Shown here piece by piece: positions 32,517-42,842 of a stretch of 64,000 bases of DNA. The notes under the pieces were generated by a model. It made no database searches, had not been told where the DNA came from, and worked only from the letters and a program-made list of their open reading frames with translations. Each line of letters opens with the position of its first letter. Position 1 is the first letter of the stretch. The stretch comes from Verrucomicrobiota bacterium (lineage in GTDB: Bacteria; Verrucomicrobiota; Verrucomicrobiia; Verrucomicrobiales; Akkermansiaceae). Both the position numbers and the translations under genes were made by a program. The stretch lies in the NCBI GenBank assembly GCA_017301995.1, contig JAFLEH010000001.1, forward strand, positions 186,001 to 250,000, in the 5' to 3' direction.

Positions 32517-35500
32517 ATGATCACCAGATCCGCCATTTTAGCCATTCTGCTGGCCGCCAGCCGAACCGCAGCCCCCGCCCACACGTTTTCCAACGGTGAC
32601 TTCGAGGCGTCCTCCACCTCGCTGACGGCGTGGTCCGCCGGCAGCGCCACGGTGAACACCGCCACGCCTATCAGCGGCGCCGTGTCCGCCACCATCCCCA
32701 CCGGCGGCGCCACCGTGCTCTCGCAGGACATCAGCCCCACGGCAGGCGACGCGCTCACCCATTTCACCCTCACCCTGCGCTTCCGGCTGGCCGCAACCCC
32801 CACCGCGGACACCAACAACGGCCGCATCCGCATCCGGGGCGAATCCGGCCAGGATAACCTGGCCGTTTCCTTCGACAACAACGCCGTGCGGACCTATAAC
32901 GGGAGCACCTCCTCATGGGCCGACGATCTAACCAGCCTGAACATCACCGGCAACACCAGCTACTGGCTGCGCATCACCGGAACCTCGTTCGACACCGCCG
33001 CTCGGTCCTACGAGATTGCCTTTTCCACCAACGGCAGCACCTGGACCACCAAAACCAGCGCCCGCTTCCAAAGCACCTCGCCGTTGGCCTTCGGACGCCT
33101 CGCCTTCGACGGCACCACCAACGGCATCACGGTGGACGACATCACCCTAACCGACAACACCCCGCCATCCGCCCCAACCATCGTCACCCATCCGGCCTCC
33201 GCCACGATTCCGGGAAACTCCGGAACCATCCTGAGCGTTGCCGCCAACGGCACGGCCCCGCTTTCCTACCAATGGTATCAGGGAAACTCCGGAACCACCA
33301 CCAACCCGGTCGGCACGAACTCCCCGGTCTTCCCCACGCCGATCCTAACCACAACCACCGGCTACTGGGTTCGTGTCACCAATTCCCTCGCCAGCGCGGA
33401 CTCGAACACCGCCACCATCAACGTAACCGCTCCCGACAAAGTGGTGAACATCTCCGGCATCTATCCGCATCTGGCGATGACCAACACCCACCTCGAATGC
33501 GGAGTCGGCGCCGTGGTCCCATGGGCCGGAAAACTCTGGGCCATCACCTACGGCCCGCATATCCCGAACGGCGGCACCGACAAGCTCTATGAGATCAACC
33601 CCGACCTCACCCGCTTGATCCGTGCCGAATCCGTCGGCGGCACCCCGGCCAACCGCTTCATCCACACCGCTTCCAACCAGCTCAACATCGGACCGTATTT
33701 CATCGACTCCAACCGGAACGTCCGGGTTCTGCGTCCCGCGGGATCATCCACCGGGGTGATTCCCGGCCGGCTCACCGCCTCCGCCGCCCATCTATCCGAT
33801 CCCAACCGCCTGTACATCTTCACCATGGAGGACGGCCTCTATGATGTGAACGCCACCGATCTAACCTACATCACCCGCTATCCGGACGTGCAGTCCGCCG
33901 GCGACAATTTCCTATCCGGCTACCACGGAAAAGGCGCGTACTCCGGCCAGGGCCGCCTTGTTGTTGGAAACAACGGCGAATCGAGCCAAACCTATCCGTC
34001 CGGCGTGCTCGCCACATGGGACGGCGCCGTCAACGGATCCGGAGCCAACCCGGAACGGATGGTCGCATGGAACGAAATCGAACGCGTCCAAACCTGCGAG
34101 GCAACCGGTCCCGGCGGCATCACGGGAAATCCCAATCCCGCCACCGACCCGGTTTGGACCACCGGATTCGACGCCCGCTCCGTCGTCCTCCATTCGATGG
34201 AAAACAACACCTTCCACACCTGGCGTCTGCCGAAGGCATCCTACACCCACGACGGCGCCCACGGCTGGCACACCGAATGGCCGCGGATCCGCCAACTCGA
34301 TCCATCAGACCCCAACAGCATCTATCTGATGCACATGCACGGGCTCTTCTTCGAGTTTCCGAAAACCTTCTCCTCCGCCAACTTCGCGGGACTCAAACCC
34401 CTATCCACCTACTGCAAAATGCCCACCGACTACTGCATGTTCGGCGGCAAACTGGTAATGGGCAAGGACGACGCCTCCCAGTTTGACAACGCGCTCGCCC
34501 TCAAGGATCAGTCCAACCTCTGGTTCGGCGATCTCAACACCATCCGCACCCAATGGGGCGCGCCAACCGGCCACGGCGCGGTGTGGATGAACCAGTCCGT
34601 CGCCGCCGGACAAATCTCCGACCCGTTTCTGATAGGCGGGTTTTCCCGGCGCACCCTGCACCTCCGCAACTCCGGCGCCACCGCCACCACCATCACCCTG
34701 CAAACATCCGCCGGCAATGGCGCCTGGGCCACCGCGCGGTCCATCCCGGTTCCGGCCGGCGGCTACGTGTTCGAAATCATCAGCGACCTAACCGATCCAT
34801 GGTTGCGGCTGCAAAGCTCAGATCCCGCCTCCAACCTAACCGCCTTCTTCCACCTCCACACGCCATACCCCCACCACACTCCGGCGTCGGCCGTTTCGGA
34901 TGAGTTCGCGGCCCTTGCCGATATCCGCGACACCCGCTCGATGTCCGACGGCATCATCCGCGTGATGAACAACTCCGCGCTCCAGCTCGAGTTCGCATCC
35001 TCCCGCACCTCGCCCAACGGGTCCGCCACCACCCACCGCTACCACCGCATCGGCGGCACCATGACCCTCGACGACATCACCGACCCCACCGCGGAAAGCG
35101 GCCTCCGCAGCGCCGCGGCGCTGGCCCATGAATTCGGATCGGACAGCGCGTCCGCATGGGTGATCGAAAACTCGATGAAGTTCCGCCTGCCCAAGCTCGA
35201 TCCGCTCTACGATGCCCCGTTCGCCGCCGGTTGGGCGCGCGGCATCCGCGAGGCCGTCACCGAACGCGAGCTGCTCAACTGCCACGGCACCTTCTACGAA
35301 GTGCCGCGCGACATCTCCGGCGGCATGCGCAAAATGCGCGCCCTCGTCACCCACGGCAAACGCATCACCGACTTCGCCTCCTGGCGGGGATTGCTTGTTC
35401 TAACCGGCGTTCTCGACGATGCCCCGGCCTCCGACAGACTCGTGAGAAACGCCGATGGCAGCGCCGCCCTCTGGCTCGGCGAAATCGACGACATCTGGCG

Positions 35501-36209
35501 CATGGGCGAACCCCGCGGCGTGGGTGGCCCTTGGAACAACTCCGCCGTCGCAGCCAACACCCCGTCCGATCCCTACCTGATGTATGGCTACGACCGCAAG
35601 GAACTCGCTCTAACATCTTCAGCGCCCGCCACCATCACCGTGGAAGTGGACCTCCTCGCCGACAACACCTGGTCCGCCTATCAGACCTTCAGCCTCGGCG
35701 CCGGGGAAACCGTCACCCACGTTTTCCCCACCGGCTATCACGCCCATTGGGTGCGGGTGAAATCCAGCGCCGCCACCACCGCCACCGCCCGTTTCACCTA
35801 CGGCCCCGCGGATACCCGCGACACCTTCCTCGACTGGGCGCGCGACCACAACATCCCCACCGGCTCCGGCCGCTCCGCCATCGCCAACCTCGACGGCGAC
35901 CACGACGGCCTCTCCAATCTGCTGGAGTTTCTAACCAACGGAAATCCCTCCGCGCACGATCCCAATCCCGTCCGCTTCACCAACGGAGAGGCCACCGTCA
36001 CGCTCCGCGATCTCGAGGCCAGCGACAACACCCTCGCCAGCCTTGAGTTTTCCACCACGCTGGCGGCAGGCTCATGGGCCGCCCGCCCTGGCGATGTGGT
36101 CCCCGCCGCCAACCAAAGCGGCGTCCCCGCCGGATTCACCCGCTACCGGGTAATCACCCGTTCTGGAGAAACCCGAATGTTCATGCGCTTCAAGGCCCGC
36201 CAACAGTGA
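32517..36209 (+). CDS. Large secreted repeat/propeller protein with EF-hand-like C-terminal segment
   Basis: 1230 residues. Signal peptide to about residue 21 (AILLAASRTAAPA). An N-terminal beta-sandwich (~25-210) is followed by an Ig-like domain (~215-305; FTLTLRFRLAA upstream, then PLSYQWYQG). After it comes a long region of Trp-rich motifs and Gly-Asp loops compatible with a beta-propeller or adhesin scaffold (~310-1090). Near residue 1125 an EF-hand-like loop appears (NLDGDHDGLSNLLEF), then about 90 residues to the end. A related C-terminal segment occurs in the surface protein at 60181. It is divergent from an AraC-type gene. No catalytic residue is identified; carbohydrate or matrix binding is inference. 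Confidence 0.82.
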   Translation: MITRSAILAILLAASRTAAPAHTFSNGDFEASSTSLTAWSAGSATVNTATPISGAVSATIPTGGATVLSQDISPTAGDALTHFTLTLRFRLAATPTADTNNGRIRIRGESGQDNLAVSFDNNAVRTYNGSTSSWADDLTSLNITGNTSYWLRITGTSFDTAARSYEIAFSTNGSTWTTKTSARFQSTSPLAFGRLAFDGTTNGITVDDITLTDNTPPSAPTIVTHPASATIPGNSGTILSVAANGTAPLSYQWYQGNSGTTTNPVGTNSPVFPTPILTTTTGYWVRVTNSLASADSNTATINVTAPDKVVNISGIYPHLAMTNTHLECGVGAVVPWAGKLWAITYGPHIPNGGTDKLYEINPDLTRLIRAESVGGTPANRFIHTASNQLNIGPYFIDSNRNVRVLRPAGSSTGVIPGRLTASAAHLSDPNRLYIFTMEDGLYDVNATDLTYITRYPDVQSAGDNFLSGYHGKGAYSGQGRLVVGNNGESSQTYPSGVLATWDGAVNGSGANPERMVAWNEIERVQTCEATGPGGITGNPNPATDPVWTTGFDARSVVLHSMENNTFHTWRLPKASYTHDGAHGWHTEWPRIRQLDPSDPNSIYLMHMHGLFFEFPKTFSSANFAGLKPLSTYCKMPTDYCMFGGKLVMGKDDASQFDNALALKDQSNLWFGDLNTIRTQWGAPTGHGAVWMNQSVAAGQISDPFLIGGFSRRTLHLRNSGATATTITLQTSAGNGAWATARSIPVPAGGYVFEIISDLTDPWLRLQSSDPASNLTAFFHLHTPYPHHTPASAVSDEFAALADIRDTRSMSDGIIRVMNNSALQLEFASSRTSPNGSATTHRYHRIGGTMTLDDITDPTAESGLRSAAALAHEFGSDSASAWVIENSMKFRLPKLDPLYDAPFAAGWARGIREAVTERELLNCHGTFYEVPRDISGGMRKMRALVTHGKRITDFASWRGLLVLTGVLDDAPASDRLVRNADGSAALWLGEIDDIWRMGEPRGVGGPWNNSAVAANTPSDPYLMYGYDRKELALTSSAPATITVEVDLLADNTWSAYQTFSLGAGETVTHVFPTGYHAHWVRVKSSAATTATARFTYGPADTRDTFLDWARDHNIPTGSGRSAIANLDGDHDGLSNLLEFLTNGNPSAHDPNPVRFTNGEATVTLRDLEASDNTLASLEFSTTLAAGSWAARPGDVVPAANQSGVPAGFTRYRVITRSGETRMFMRFKARQQ

Positions 36210-36339
36210 TCGCCGACCCGCTTCAGATTCGGCCACTCTCCTGAGCCCCGAACCTATCGATCATTCGGCGATTGACCCAATCCCCCTTTCGGGCCAGCCT
36301 GCTTGCGACAGGGCGGACATGATTCCGTCATCGGCTTGC

Positions 36340-37137
36340 ATGAAAAAGATCTACTACATCGGAGACTGGGCGGTTCAAATCGGACCGATTTATGCGGAAA
36401 CCTCCTTCAACCACGCGGCGAAGGGCTTGGACTTCATCAATTACGGCCACTGGCTGCTCGATGGACTGCAATCAACCGGAGAGTTCCAGGTCACCAGCGT
36501 GCCGACCTGGGACTTCTACAACATGAAACCCGGCGGCTACGAGGAGGTGCTGGCCACCCACGACATCGTGGTCTTTTCGGATGTGGAGGCGAAGAACTTC
36601 CAACTGCATCCCCAGTTTTTCAACCGCCACCTGTTCGGCACCAGGATCCTCACCTTTCCCGACCGCGTGCGTTTGACGGTGGAGGCGGTGAAATCCGGCG
36701 TCCACATGATGTTTCTCGGAGGCTGGCTCAGTTTCAACGGCGAGATGGGCAAGGGCGGATGGGGCCGCACACCCCTAGCGGAGATTCTGCCGGTGCGTTG
36801 CATGGAAATGGAGGACCTGCGCGAAAGCACGGAGGGATTCCGGGCGGAGGCGGTCGGCAAATCCCATCCGATACTCGACGGCCTCGACCTAACATCCATG
36901 CCGCCCATCCTGGGATTCAACCGCGTCCTGCCGCGCGAAGGCTGCCCGGTGATCGCCGAGTGGGCGGGAGAAGGCGATCCGGCGGTGGCCGTCGGACAGT
37001 TCGGCAAAGGCCGCGTCCTGGCATATACCTCGGACCCGGCGCCGCATTGGGGCTGCAATTTCGTGTTCTGGGACCAATACGCGAAGTTCTGGACCAACGC
37101 GGCCCGATGGCTCACCTCCTCGGCGCCAATGGTCTAA
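36340..37137 (+). CDS. Putative glutamine-amidotransferase-like protein (PF07090 type)
   Basis: 265 residues from ATG 36340 (MKKIYYIGDW). An N-terminal Rossmann-like fold with VVFSDVEAKNF and HMMFLGGWLSFNG resembles the class-I amidotransferase/ThuA-like fold. The catalytic cysteine expected in the nucleophile elbow is absent (FLGGWLSF). GRVLAYTSDPAPHWG is typical of this family near the C-terminus. Such proteins in Verrucomicrobia and Planctomycetes sit beside carbohydrate-active genes. Here the next gene (NAGLU) starts 5 bp after this stop, so they are co-transcribed. A long open frame in another reading phase over the same DNA is a shadow. Confidence 0.75.
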   Translation: MKKIYYIGDWAVQIGPIYAETSFNHAAKGLDFINYGHWLLDGLQSTGEFQVTSVPTWDFYNMKPGGYEEVLATHDIVVFSDVEAKNFQLHPQFFNRHLFGTRILTFPDRVRLTVEAVKSGVHMMFLGGWLSFNGEMGKGGWGRTPLAEILPVRCMEMEDLRESTEGFRAEAVGKSHPILDGLDLTSMPPILGFNRVLPREGCPVIAEWAGEGDPAVAVGQFGKGRVLAYTSDPAPHWGCNFVFWDQYAKFWTNAARWLTSSAPMV

Positions 37138-37142
37138 CCTAT

Positions 37143-39632
37143 ATGTCAATTATGCGATCAATCATTCCATTGTGCCTGATCGCCGCACTGGTTTCCCCGG
37201 CCCTTGCGGACAGTGTCGCCGGCGCGCGCGGCGTGCTGGCGCGCACCTTGGGCCCTAACGCCGCCCGGTCCGTCACCCTGACCCTCGATCCATCGGCCTC
37301 CGAAACCTACCGCTATCAGGCGACCGGAGGCAAGCTCGCGATCACCGGCGGCAGCACCGCCGCGCTGTGTCGCGGTGCCTACGATTACCTCCGCGCCAAC
37401 AAACTCGGCACCGTCGGTTGGGCGGGTCCGCGGCTTCGCCTCTCCGATCGTTTTCCGGACGCTGCGGAAACCACCGGCACCAGCCCGTTCCGCATCCGGC
37501 ACTGCTACAACGTGGTCACGTTCGGATACACCACGCCCTACTGGGGTTGGGAGCGTTGGGAGCGGGAGCTGGATTGGATGGCCATGCACGGCTACAACAT
37601 GGTCATGGCCCCGGTGGCCACCGAGGCCATCGCACTCCGGGTTTGGAAAAACATGGGACTAACCGACAAGGAGATCGCCGAGGCCCAGACCGGCCCCGCA
37701 CACCTGCCTTGGCAGCGCATGGGCAATATCCGGGACATGGGCTCCGGCCTAACCGAATCATGGCACCGCGACCAGATCGCCCTGCAAAAGAAACTGCTAG
37801 CCCGCATGAGGGAACTGGGCATCGAACCGGTCATCCAGGGGTTCGCCGGTTTTGTGCCTCCGGGCATCAAACGCCTTCACCCCGACGTGAACCTTCACGT
37901 TACCCACTGGAACGGCGGCATTCCCGTCTCGCAACGCCCGGTGGTGATGCTGCCGGACTCGCCGCTTTGGGCGCGGATCGGCAAGGCATTCATCACCGAG
38001 TGGAAGAAGGAATTCGGCGATGCCCGCTACTGGCTGGTGGACAGTTTCAACGAACTCCAACTCCCGCAAACCGACCAACCGCCCGCCGTCATGCTGGCGC
38101 GCTACGGCAAGTCCACCTATGACACGATCCGCGCCGCCGATCCCGACGGGGTATGGGTCCTTCAGGGATGGATGTTCAACTATCAGCGCAACATCTGGAA
38201 CACGGAAACCGTCAAGTCTCTCGTCGAGTCCGTGCCTCCCAACGACCTGCTGGTGCTGGATTACGCGAACGATTACAATCCGAACTGGGACGATTTCGGA
38301 GCCTTTCACGGACGCTCGTGGGTCATGGGCTACGTCCCTAACATGGGAGGCAAGACCGCCTACACGGGCAAGATGGACTTCTACGCCAGCCAAGCCGCCA
38401 AAACCCTGGCCAGCCCGGCAAAAGGCAATCTAACCGGATTCACCATCTCCGGCGAGGGACTCGAAAACAACGAGGTGCTCTACGAACTGATGAGCGACAC
38501 CGCGTGGACCACCCAACCCGTCCATCTCGACACCTGGCTGCCAGCCTATGCCGCCAACCGCTACGGCTCCGACGATCCGGTACTCGCGGACGCCTGGCTC
38601 GCCCTCCGCCGCAGCGTTTACAGCAGTTTCCAGGATCATCCCACTTTCGGCTGGCAGGCGATGAACCTCGGCCAGGGCTCGGTCTATCGGGACCCCAGGT
38701 TCGTCGATGCCATCAATCTTTTTCTCAGCAAGGCCGGCGAGCATGGCAAGCAACCCAACTATCGCGACGATGCTTTGGAAATGGCGGCGCTGGCGCTCGG
38801 ATTGCGCGCCGAGGAATGGTTCGTGGCCGCCCGCGAAGCCCACGGCAACGGTGACACGGAAACCTTCCTCAAGCTGGTGGACGAAGGCCTCGCTCTCCTG
38901 CTCAACGCCGATAGATTGTTGGAATCCCACAGTCTGCTCCGTCTCCAAGCATGGATCGACCACGCCCGCGGCCACATCGGCAGCCCGGCCGAAAAGGACG
39001 ATTGGGAGCGCAACGCCCGCCAGATCGTCACCGTCTGGGGGCCACCCGTGAACGACTACTCGTGCCGCGTCTGGTCGGGGCTTATCCGCGACTTCTACGT
39101 TCCCCGCCTCAAGGCGATGACGGCGGCAATGGCGGAAGGAAAACCGTTCAACCGCCACGAATGGGAAGCCCGCTGGGTGAATGGCATCGGAATCAGCCCG
39201 GTGGAGCGCGTGGCCGATCCCGCGGCGCAAGCCGCAGCCTGGGTCAAGGAAGCCTATCAGCGCCAACTTCCTAACACCGCCGCACAGGGCGAGATCATCG
39301 GCACCTGGGAACCCGGCCTCGTCACTGGCGAGTGGAAATCCGTCGAATGGAAAATCACCCCCGAACAACTTGCCCGCCTCGACGGTGTCCGATTCCAATA
39401 CACCAAAGGCCACCACCGCCTCGACATCCGCGAAGCCTCCATTGTGGCCGACGGCATGGTGATCGCCACCGACCGCCACGACGGCCAGACCGGCGATTTC
39501 CACCGCGGCAATGTCTATCGGTTCAAACTGCCCAAGACCATCGCCTCCAACAACACGCTGGTCCTCCGCGCCGGGATCCGCAGCCTCAACGGAGCGGACT
39601 CCTATGGCAAGGTGCTCATCCTAACACGCTGA
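37143..39632 (+). CDS. Alpha-N-acetylglucosaminidase, GH89 (NAGLU-type)
   Basis: 829 residues from ATG 37143. A signal peptide (IIPLCLIAALVSPALAD) is followed by a small N-terminal alpha/beta domain (YRYQATGGKLAITGG). The (beta/alpha)8 domain contains NVVTFGYTTPYWGW, then the candidate catalytic glutamates in VDSFNELQ and ISGEGLENNEVLYEL, equivalent to the two active-site Glu of human NAGLU and the clostridial GH89 enzyme. A helical C-terminal domain follows. An additional C-terminal beta domain of about 120 residues (SVEWKITPEQLARL; FHRGNVYRFKLP) may bind carbohydrate. Targets are terminal alpha-GlcNAc residues of mucins, heparan-type or bacterial glycans. Co-transcribed with the amidotransferase-like gene. 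Confidence 0.92.
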   Translation: MSIMRSIIPLCLIAALVSPALADSVAGARGVLARTLGPNAARSVTLTLDPSASETYRYQATGGKLAITGGSTAALCRGAYDYLRANKLGTVGWAGPRLRLSDRFPDAAETTGTSPFRIRHCYNVVTFGYTTPYWGWERWERELDWMAMHGYNMVMAPVATEAIALRVWKNMGLTDKEIAEAQTGPAHLPWQRMGNIRDMGSGLTESWHRDQIALQKKLLARMRELGIEPVIQGFAGFVPPGIKRLHPDVNLHVTHWNGGIPVSQRPVVMLPDSPLWARIGKAFITEWKKEFGDARYWLVDSFNELQLPQTDQPPAVMLARYGKSTYDTIRAADPDGVWVLQGWMFNYQRNIWNTETVKSLVESVPPNDLLVLDYANDYNPNWDDFGAFHGRSWVMGYVPNMGGKTAYTGKMDFYASQAAKTLASPAKGNLTGFTISGEGLENNEVLYELMSDTAWTTQPVHLDTWLPAYAANRYGSDDPVLADAWLALRRSVYSSFQDHPTFGWQAMNLGQGSVYRDPRFVDAINLFLSKAGEHGKQPNYRDDALEMAALALGLRAEEWFVAAREAHGNGDTETFLKLVDEGLALLLNADRLLESHSLLRLQAWIDHARGHIGSPAEKDDWERNARQIVTVWGPPVNDYSCRVWSGLIRDFYVPRLKAMTAAMAEGKPFNRHEWEARWVNGIGISPVERVADPAAQAAAWVKEAYQRQLPNTAAQGEIIGTWEPGLVTGEWKSVEWKITPEQLARLDGVRFQYTKGHHRLDIREASIVADGMVIATDRHDGQTGDFHRGNVYRFKLPKTIASNNTLVLRAGIRSLNGADSYGKVLILTR

Positions 39633-39687
39633 GCCGGCCCGAGACACGGCGCGGCGGGGAAATCTTCGCGCCGATGGGTTCCCTAAC

Positions 39688-39705
39688 CGTCACCGGCCGG
39701 TGACG
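39688..39705. other. 18-bp perfect palindrome over a stop codon
   Basis: CGTCACCGGCCGGTGACG overlaps the stop codon of the minus-strand alpha-galactosidase and lies 56 bp past the convergent NAGLU stop. It could form a short cruciform or hairpin and mark the end of both transcripts, but no T-run follows, so terminator function is uncertain. Confidence 0.4.
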
Positions 39706-42700
39706 AATCCCGCGTCCACCCAGTCGGCGTGGTCGGCGGCGATGCCGTCGCCCGCGTCGGTGACCACCAGGCGGAGTTCCCTGAAGCGGGTGTTGAGTTC
39801 GATGTTGAACGCCCAATCGCGAAGCGACTTGTCGCACAACACCGGGGACTCGGCGATCAGCACGGGCTTTTCACCCATTTCCCTAACATCGCCCCAGACC
39901 TGAAACACCACACTCGAACGCGGGTCCTTCTTCCGCGAATCATCAATCCCCACCACCGCGACAAACCTCACGGCCTCCGGCGGAATCGGATAGACCGAAA
40001 CCGCGTTGGCGTGCGCGCCGATGCCTTTGGCGTAGGTCTTTCCGCCAATCCGCAGCGGACCGCCGCCGATCTCCTGGTTGGCCGCGACCGACCCCCAGCC
40101 GTTCTTGACCTCGCGCGGTTTCAAATCACTCAGGTGGACCGTTGGCAATGGCGGCGTGGCCGGACGCTCCGGTTGCTTCGAGGTAACCTCCACCGACACC
40201 GGCGGTGAAACCGTCCCGCCCCAGCCCAACGCGCTGATCTGATAGCGATAGGTCACTCCGTTGCGGGTGGTGGTGTCGGTTAGCGTGTTGGAGGACGACT
40301 CGAAAACCGTCCCGTCATCGCGCACGATCCGGCAAGTGTCGGAGTCCCCGGCGGTCCAGGTGAGCGTCACCCCGCGGTGGTCGCAAACGGCCACCGGGTT
40401 TCCAACCGGCGGCGGCGGCGCGACCGCCACCTTGGCGGGTTCGAACCGGACGCGCCACTTCGTTTCCCGGCTGCCCGGACTGGTTAGAACCACACGCAGT
40501 TTGGGGCCATCCTGTTTGAAGGTCGCCTTCACCCCGGCGGCGGCGTCTTCGGGAGAAACCTCGGCCGCGGTGACCCGCCACGATTTGTCTCCAACCGGGA
40601 GTACGATCCTCAGCTCATAGGAATCGCCGCCCACCACCTTGCTTGATCCGGTTAGAGCGGAATCGTCCGGGTCCCATCGCTCGCCGGTGACATCCACGAT
40701 CCCCTGCGTGACGTGGCGCGAGGTGCTGAGAAGTTGCGGAACCGCGGAAACCGGCCGCACGGATAGAATCCGGCACGATCTTCCCGACAGGACGGACATT
40801 ACATCGTCGCGGAACGGCGGAACAAACTTGTTCGCCCAAAAATCGAAGGCCACATATTCCGGCGCGGCGGGCAATCCGGCGCGGTCTGCCGCTACCGAGA
40901 TCATCTCGTCCTTTTCCCCCCAGTTGTAGAACGCCAGCACATCGCGCCGGACCTGCTGGCGCGTGTCGGTTAGCAACCAGACCTTCGCCACATCGCTCTC
41001 AAACACGTCCACCGGCCGCGCGGGCAAGCCATGCGCGGGGATGCAGCGTTTGACGATATCCAACCGCTCGGGAGGCGTCTCCGGCATCCAGTCGCTGGTA
41101 TAGAAAAGCTGCCCGGCGATGGCGGTCCACGACGCGTTGAGCCTCGCGCGCTCGATCGGCAGGCTCTTGCGCACGAAGACGCAGTCCGGATCATTCCACC
41201 ACACGCGCCCGTTGAGGAACCACAGCCGCGAACCATGCGGCGCGCCGATGTCCCCCCCGGTGTCGGGACCTATCCGCATCGCGTCCAACAAACCGAAGGT
41301 GCCGCCAAACGAGCGCATGTTCTGGGAAACGCAGCAACCTAGCAGAAACACACCGGGTCCCGCCGTCTCGCGCACGAGGCGGGTGCCATCGCGCAGCGCC
41401 TCGATGTTGGTCTTGTCCGGGTTGTGGAAGGTGGCGTCGCCGATGCCGTCTTCCACATATCCGTTGTTCACATAAACCTGCTTGGTGGCGCTGCCGGTCC
41501 AATAGCCGTCCATCTTGAAAAACCTGTAACCCCAATCGTGCGAGATGCGGTGGACGATCCCGCGCACGTATTCCTGCGCCTCCGGGTTCGTCATATCCAG
41601 ACAAGTGCCACCCCATGCGGTTTCATAGGGTTTTCCCTCGGGATTTTTGGCAAACCAATCCTGATGGTCCTTGAAATGCGGATCCTCCCAGGTTCCGGCG
41701 AACGGCATGAACCAGATGCCGGGAACCAACCCGAGATTTGATATGTTTTCCGCCGCTTTTTTCATACCGCTCGGATAAGGCCCCTTCGGCGCGTGGGTGG
41801 TGAAATTCTTTTTCGGTCCATTGGGATGAATCCCGTCCTGCCATTGGTCGTCGATCTGGATGAAATCGAAGCCATACGGCTTCAGCTCCTTCGCGGCCAC
41901 CGCAGAGACCTCCGGCAGATGGGTTTCATCGCATGCACCGGCGTGCTTCTCCATATACCAGGTGCAGAACCCGGCCTGCTGGCGGGGCAGTTTGATCGCA
42001 TACACTTTGGCGATCGCGTCGGCATAGGACTCCATACCGAACCGCGCGTCCGCGAACCACCCCATCGCGAAGGTTTCGGTGGCCGTCTCCTCGCCGGGTT
42101 TGATCCGCAGGCGCCCGTAGTCGATCCTCGGCGCCATCCTAACCACACCGTCCGCCGCCGGAGAGAACACCACGCCGCTGCCGCGGTCGTGGGTGATCCA
42201 GCCGCCCACAACTCCCGACCGCGTGACCGGATCCGCGATGGTTAGAAACGCGTAGCTTCCGGGATTCTTCGCCGGTTCCAGCAGCCCGCCGGTGCCGAGC
42301 GTTCTAACCGCACCAGGAACCGCGCCGGTATCCACCACCGCCGAGAACACCGGAACCTTGTTATGGACCACAGCCTCGCCCGTGGCATTGCGCAGCGTGC
42401 CGCTGAACAACGCGAACGGGAGCCCCGGAACCAGCGAGATCCGGTTGCGGTTGCCGCCATCGGTTACGATCTCGATAGCCTCGGCATGGCCGAATACCGG
42501 GTCCTTGACGGAAACCACCGCCGCCTTGCCCCCGGGCGTCCCGAATTTTCCGTTCTTCGCGAAAACCCGATTGTCAGACCTGTGAAGCAAGGAAAACTCC
42601 GCCGCAGCCACATCATAGGTCACCTCAAGCTCCGCATTGCGGATCCTCAGCAACGGATCGGCGAAAACGGGCATTGCGGATACCAACAGAAGAAAACCGG

Positions 42701-42725
42701 CGGATCGGAGAGAGATCAGTTTCAT
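39690..42725 (-). CDS. Secreted GH36-type alpha-galactosidase with C-terminal NPCBM domain
   Basis: 1011 residues from ATG 42725 (MKLISLRSAGFLLLV); an earlier start adds only a poor 24-residue extension. A signal peptide ends at PVFA. The N-terminal beta-supersandwich (~30-250) precedes a (beta/alpha)8 core with DFIQIDDQWQ, the nucleophile-type aspartate in RFFKMDGYW and the acid/base-type aspartate in RIGPDTGGD. A fibronectin-III-like domain (~740-840: GVTLTWTAGDSDTCRIV) is followed by an NPCBM carbohydrate-binding domain (~880-1011: VHLSDLKPREVKNGWGSV; GGKTYAKGIGAHANAV; VVGIDD). Alpha-linked galactose or GalNAc is the likely target. It is convergent with the GH89 gene. Confidence 0.9.
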   Translation of the reverse strand: MKLISLRSAGFLLLVSAMPVFADPLLRIRNAELEVTYDVAAAEFSLLHRSDNRVFAKNGKFGTPGGKAAVVSVKDPVFGHAEAIEIVTDGGNRNRISLVPGLPFALFSGTLRNATGEAVVHNKVPVFSAVVDTGAVPGAVRTLGTGGLLEPAKNPGSYAFLTIADPVTRSGVVGGWITHDRGSGVVFSPAADGVVRMAPRIDYGRLRIKPGEETATETFAMGWFADARFGMESYADAIAKVYAIKLPRQQAGFCTWYMEKHAGACDETHLPEVSAVAAKELKPYGFDFIQIDDQWQDGIHPNGPKKNFTTHAPKGPYPSGMKKAAENISNLGLVPGIWFMPFAGTWEDPHFKDHQDWFAKNPEGKPYETAWGGTCLDMTNPEAQEYVRGIVHRISHDWGYRFFKMDGYWTGSATKQVYVNNGYVEDGIGDATFHNPDKTNIEALRDGTRLVRETAGPGVFLLGCCVSQNMRSFGGTFGLLDAMRIGPDTGGDIGAPHGSRLWFLNGRVWWNDPDCVFVRKSLPIERARLNASWTAIAGQLFYTSDWMPETPPERLDIVKRCIPAHGLPARPVDVFESDVAKVWLLTDTRQQVRRDVLAFYNWGEKDEMISVAADRAGLPAAPEYVAFDFWANKFVPPFRDDVMSVLSGRSCRILSVRPVSAVPQLLSTSRHVTQGIVDVTGERWDPDDSALTGSSKVVGGDSYELRIVLPVGDKSWRVTAAEVSPEDAAAGVKATFKQDGPKLRVVLTSPGSRETKWRVRFEPAKVAVAPPPPVGNPVAVCDHRGVTLTWTAGDSDTCRIVRDDGTVFESSSNTLTDTTTRNGVTYRYQISALGWGGTVSPPVSVEVTSKQPERPATPPLPTVHLSDLKPREVKNGWGSVAANQEIGGGPLRIGGKTYAKGIGAHANAVSVYPIPPEAVRFVAVVGIDDSRKKDPRSSVVFQVWGDVREMGEKPVLIAESPVLCDKSLRDWAFNIELNTRFRELRLVVTDAGDGIAADHADWVDAGFVTGR

Positions 42726-42842
42726 GGGTGGCGGAATCACGGACATAACTTGTGTGCCCCATACGCTGGCCGCGATGGAAATCATTCGGATTTTCATAAA
42801 CCCGGAAGCGCCACCCTTCCGTTGAAGGCGATTCCCCAGGAG

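Noticed and set aside
36303..39632. One very long plus-strand open frame of 1109 codons
   Set aside because: Only its part from 37143 is a real protein (GH89). The upstream third runs in another phase over the glutamine-amidotransferase-like gene at 36340-37137 and is not protein-like.
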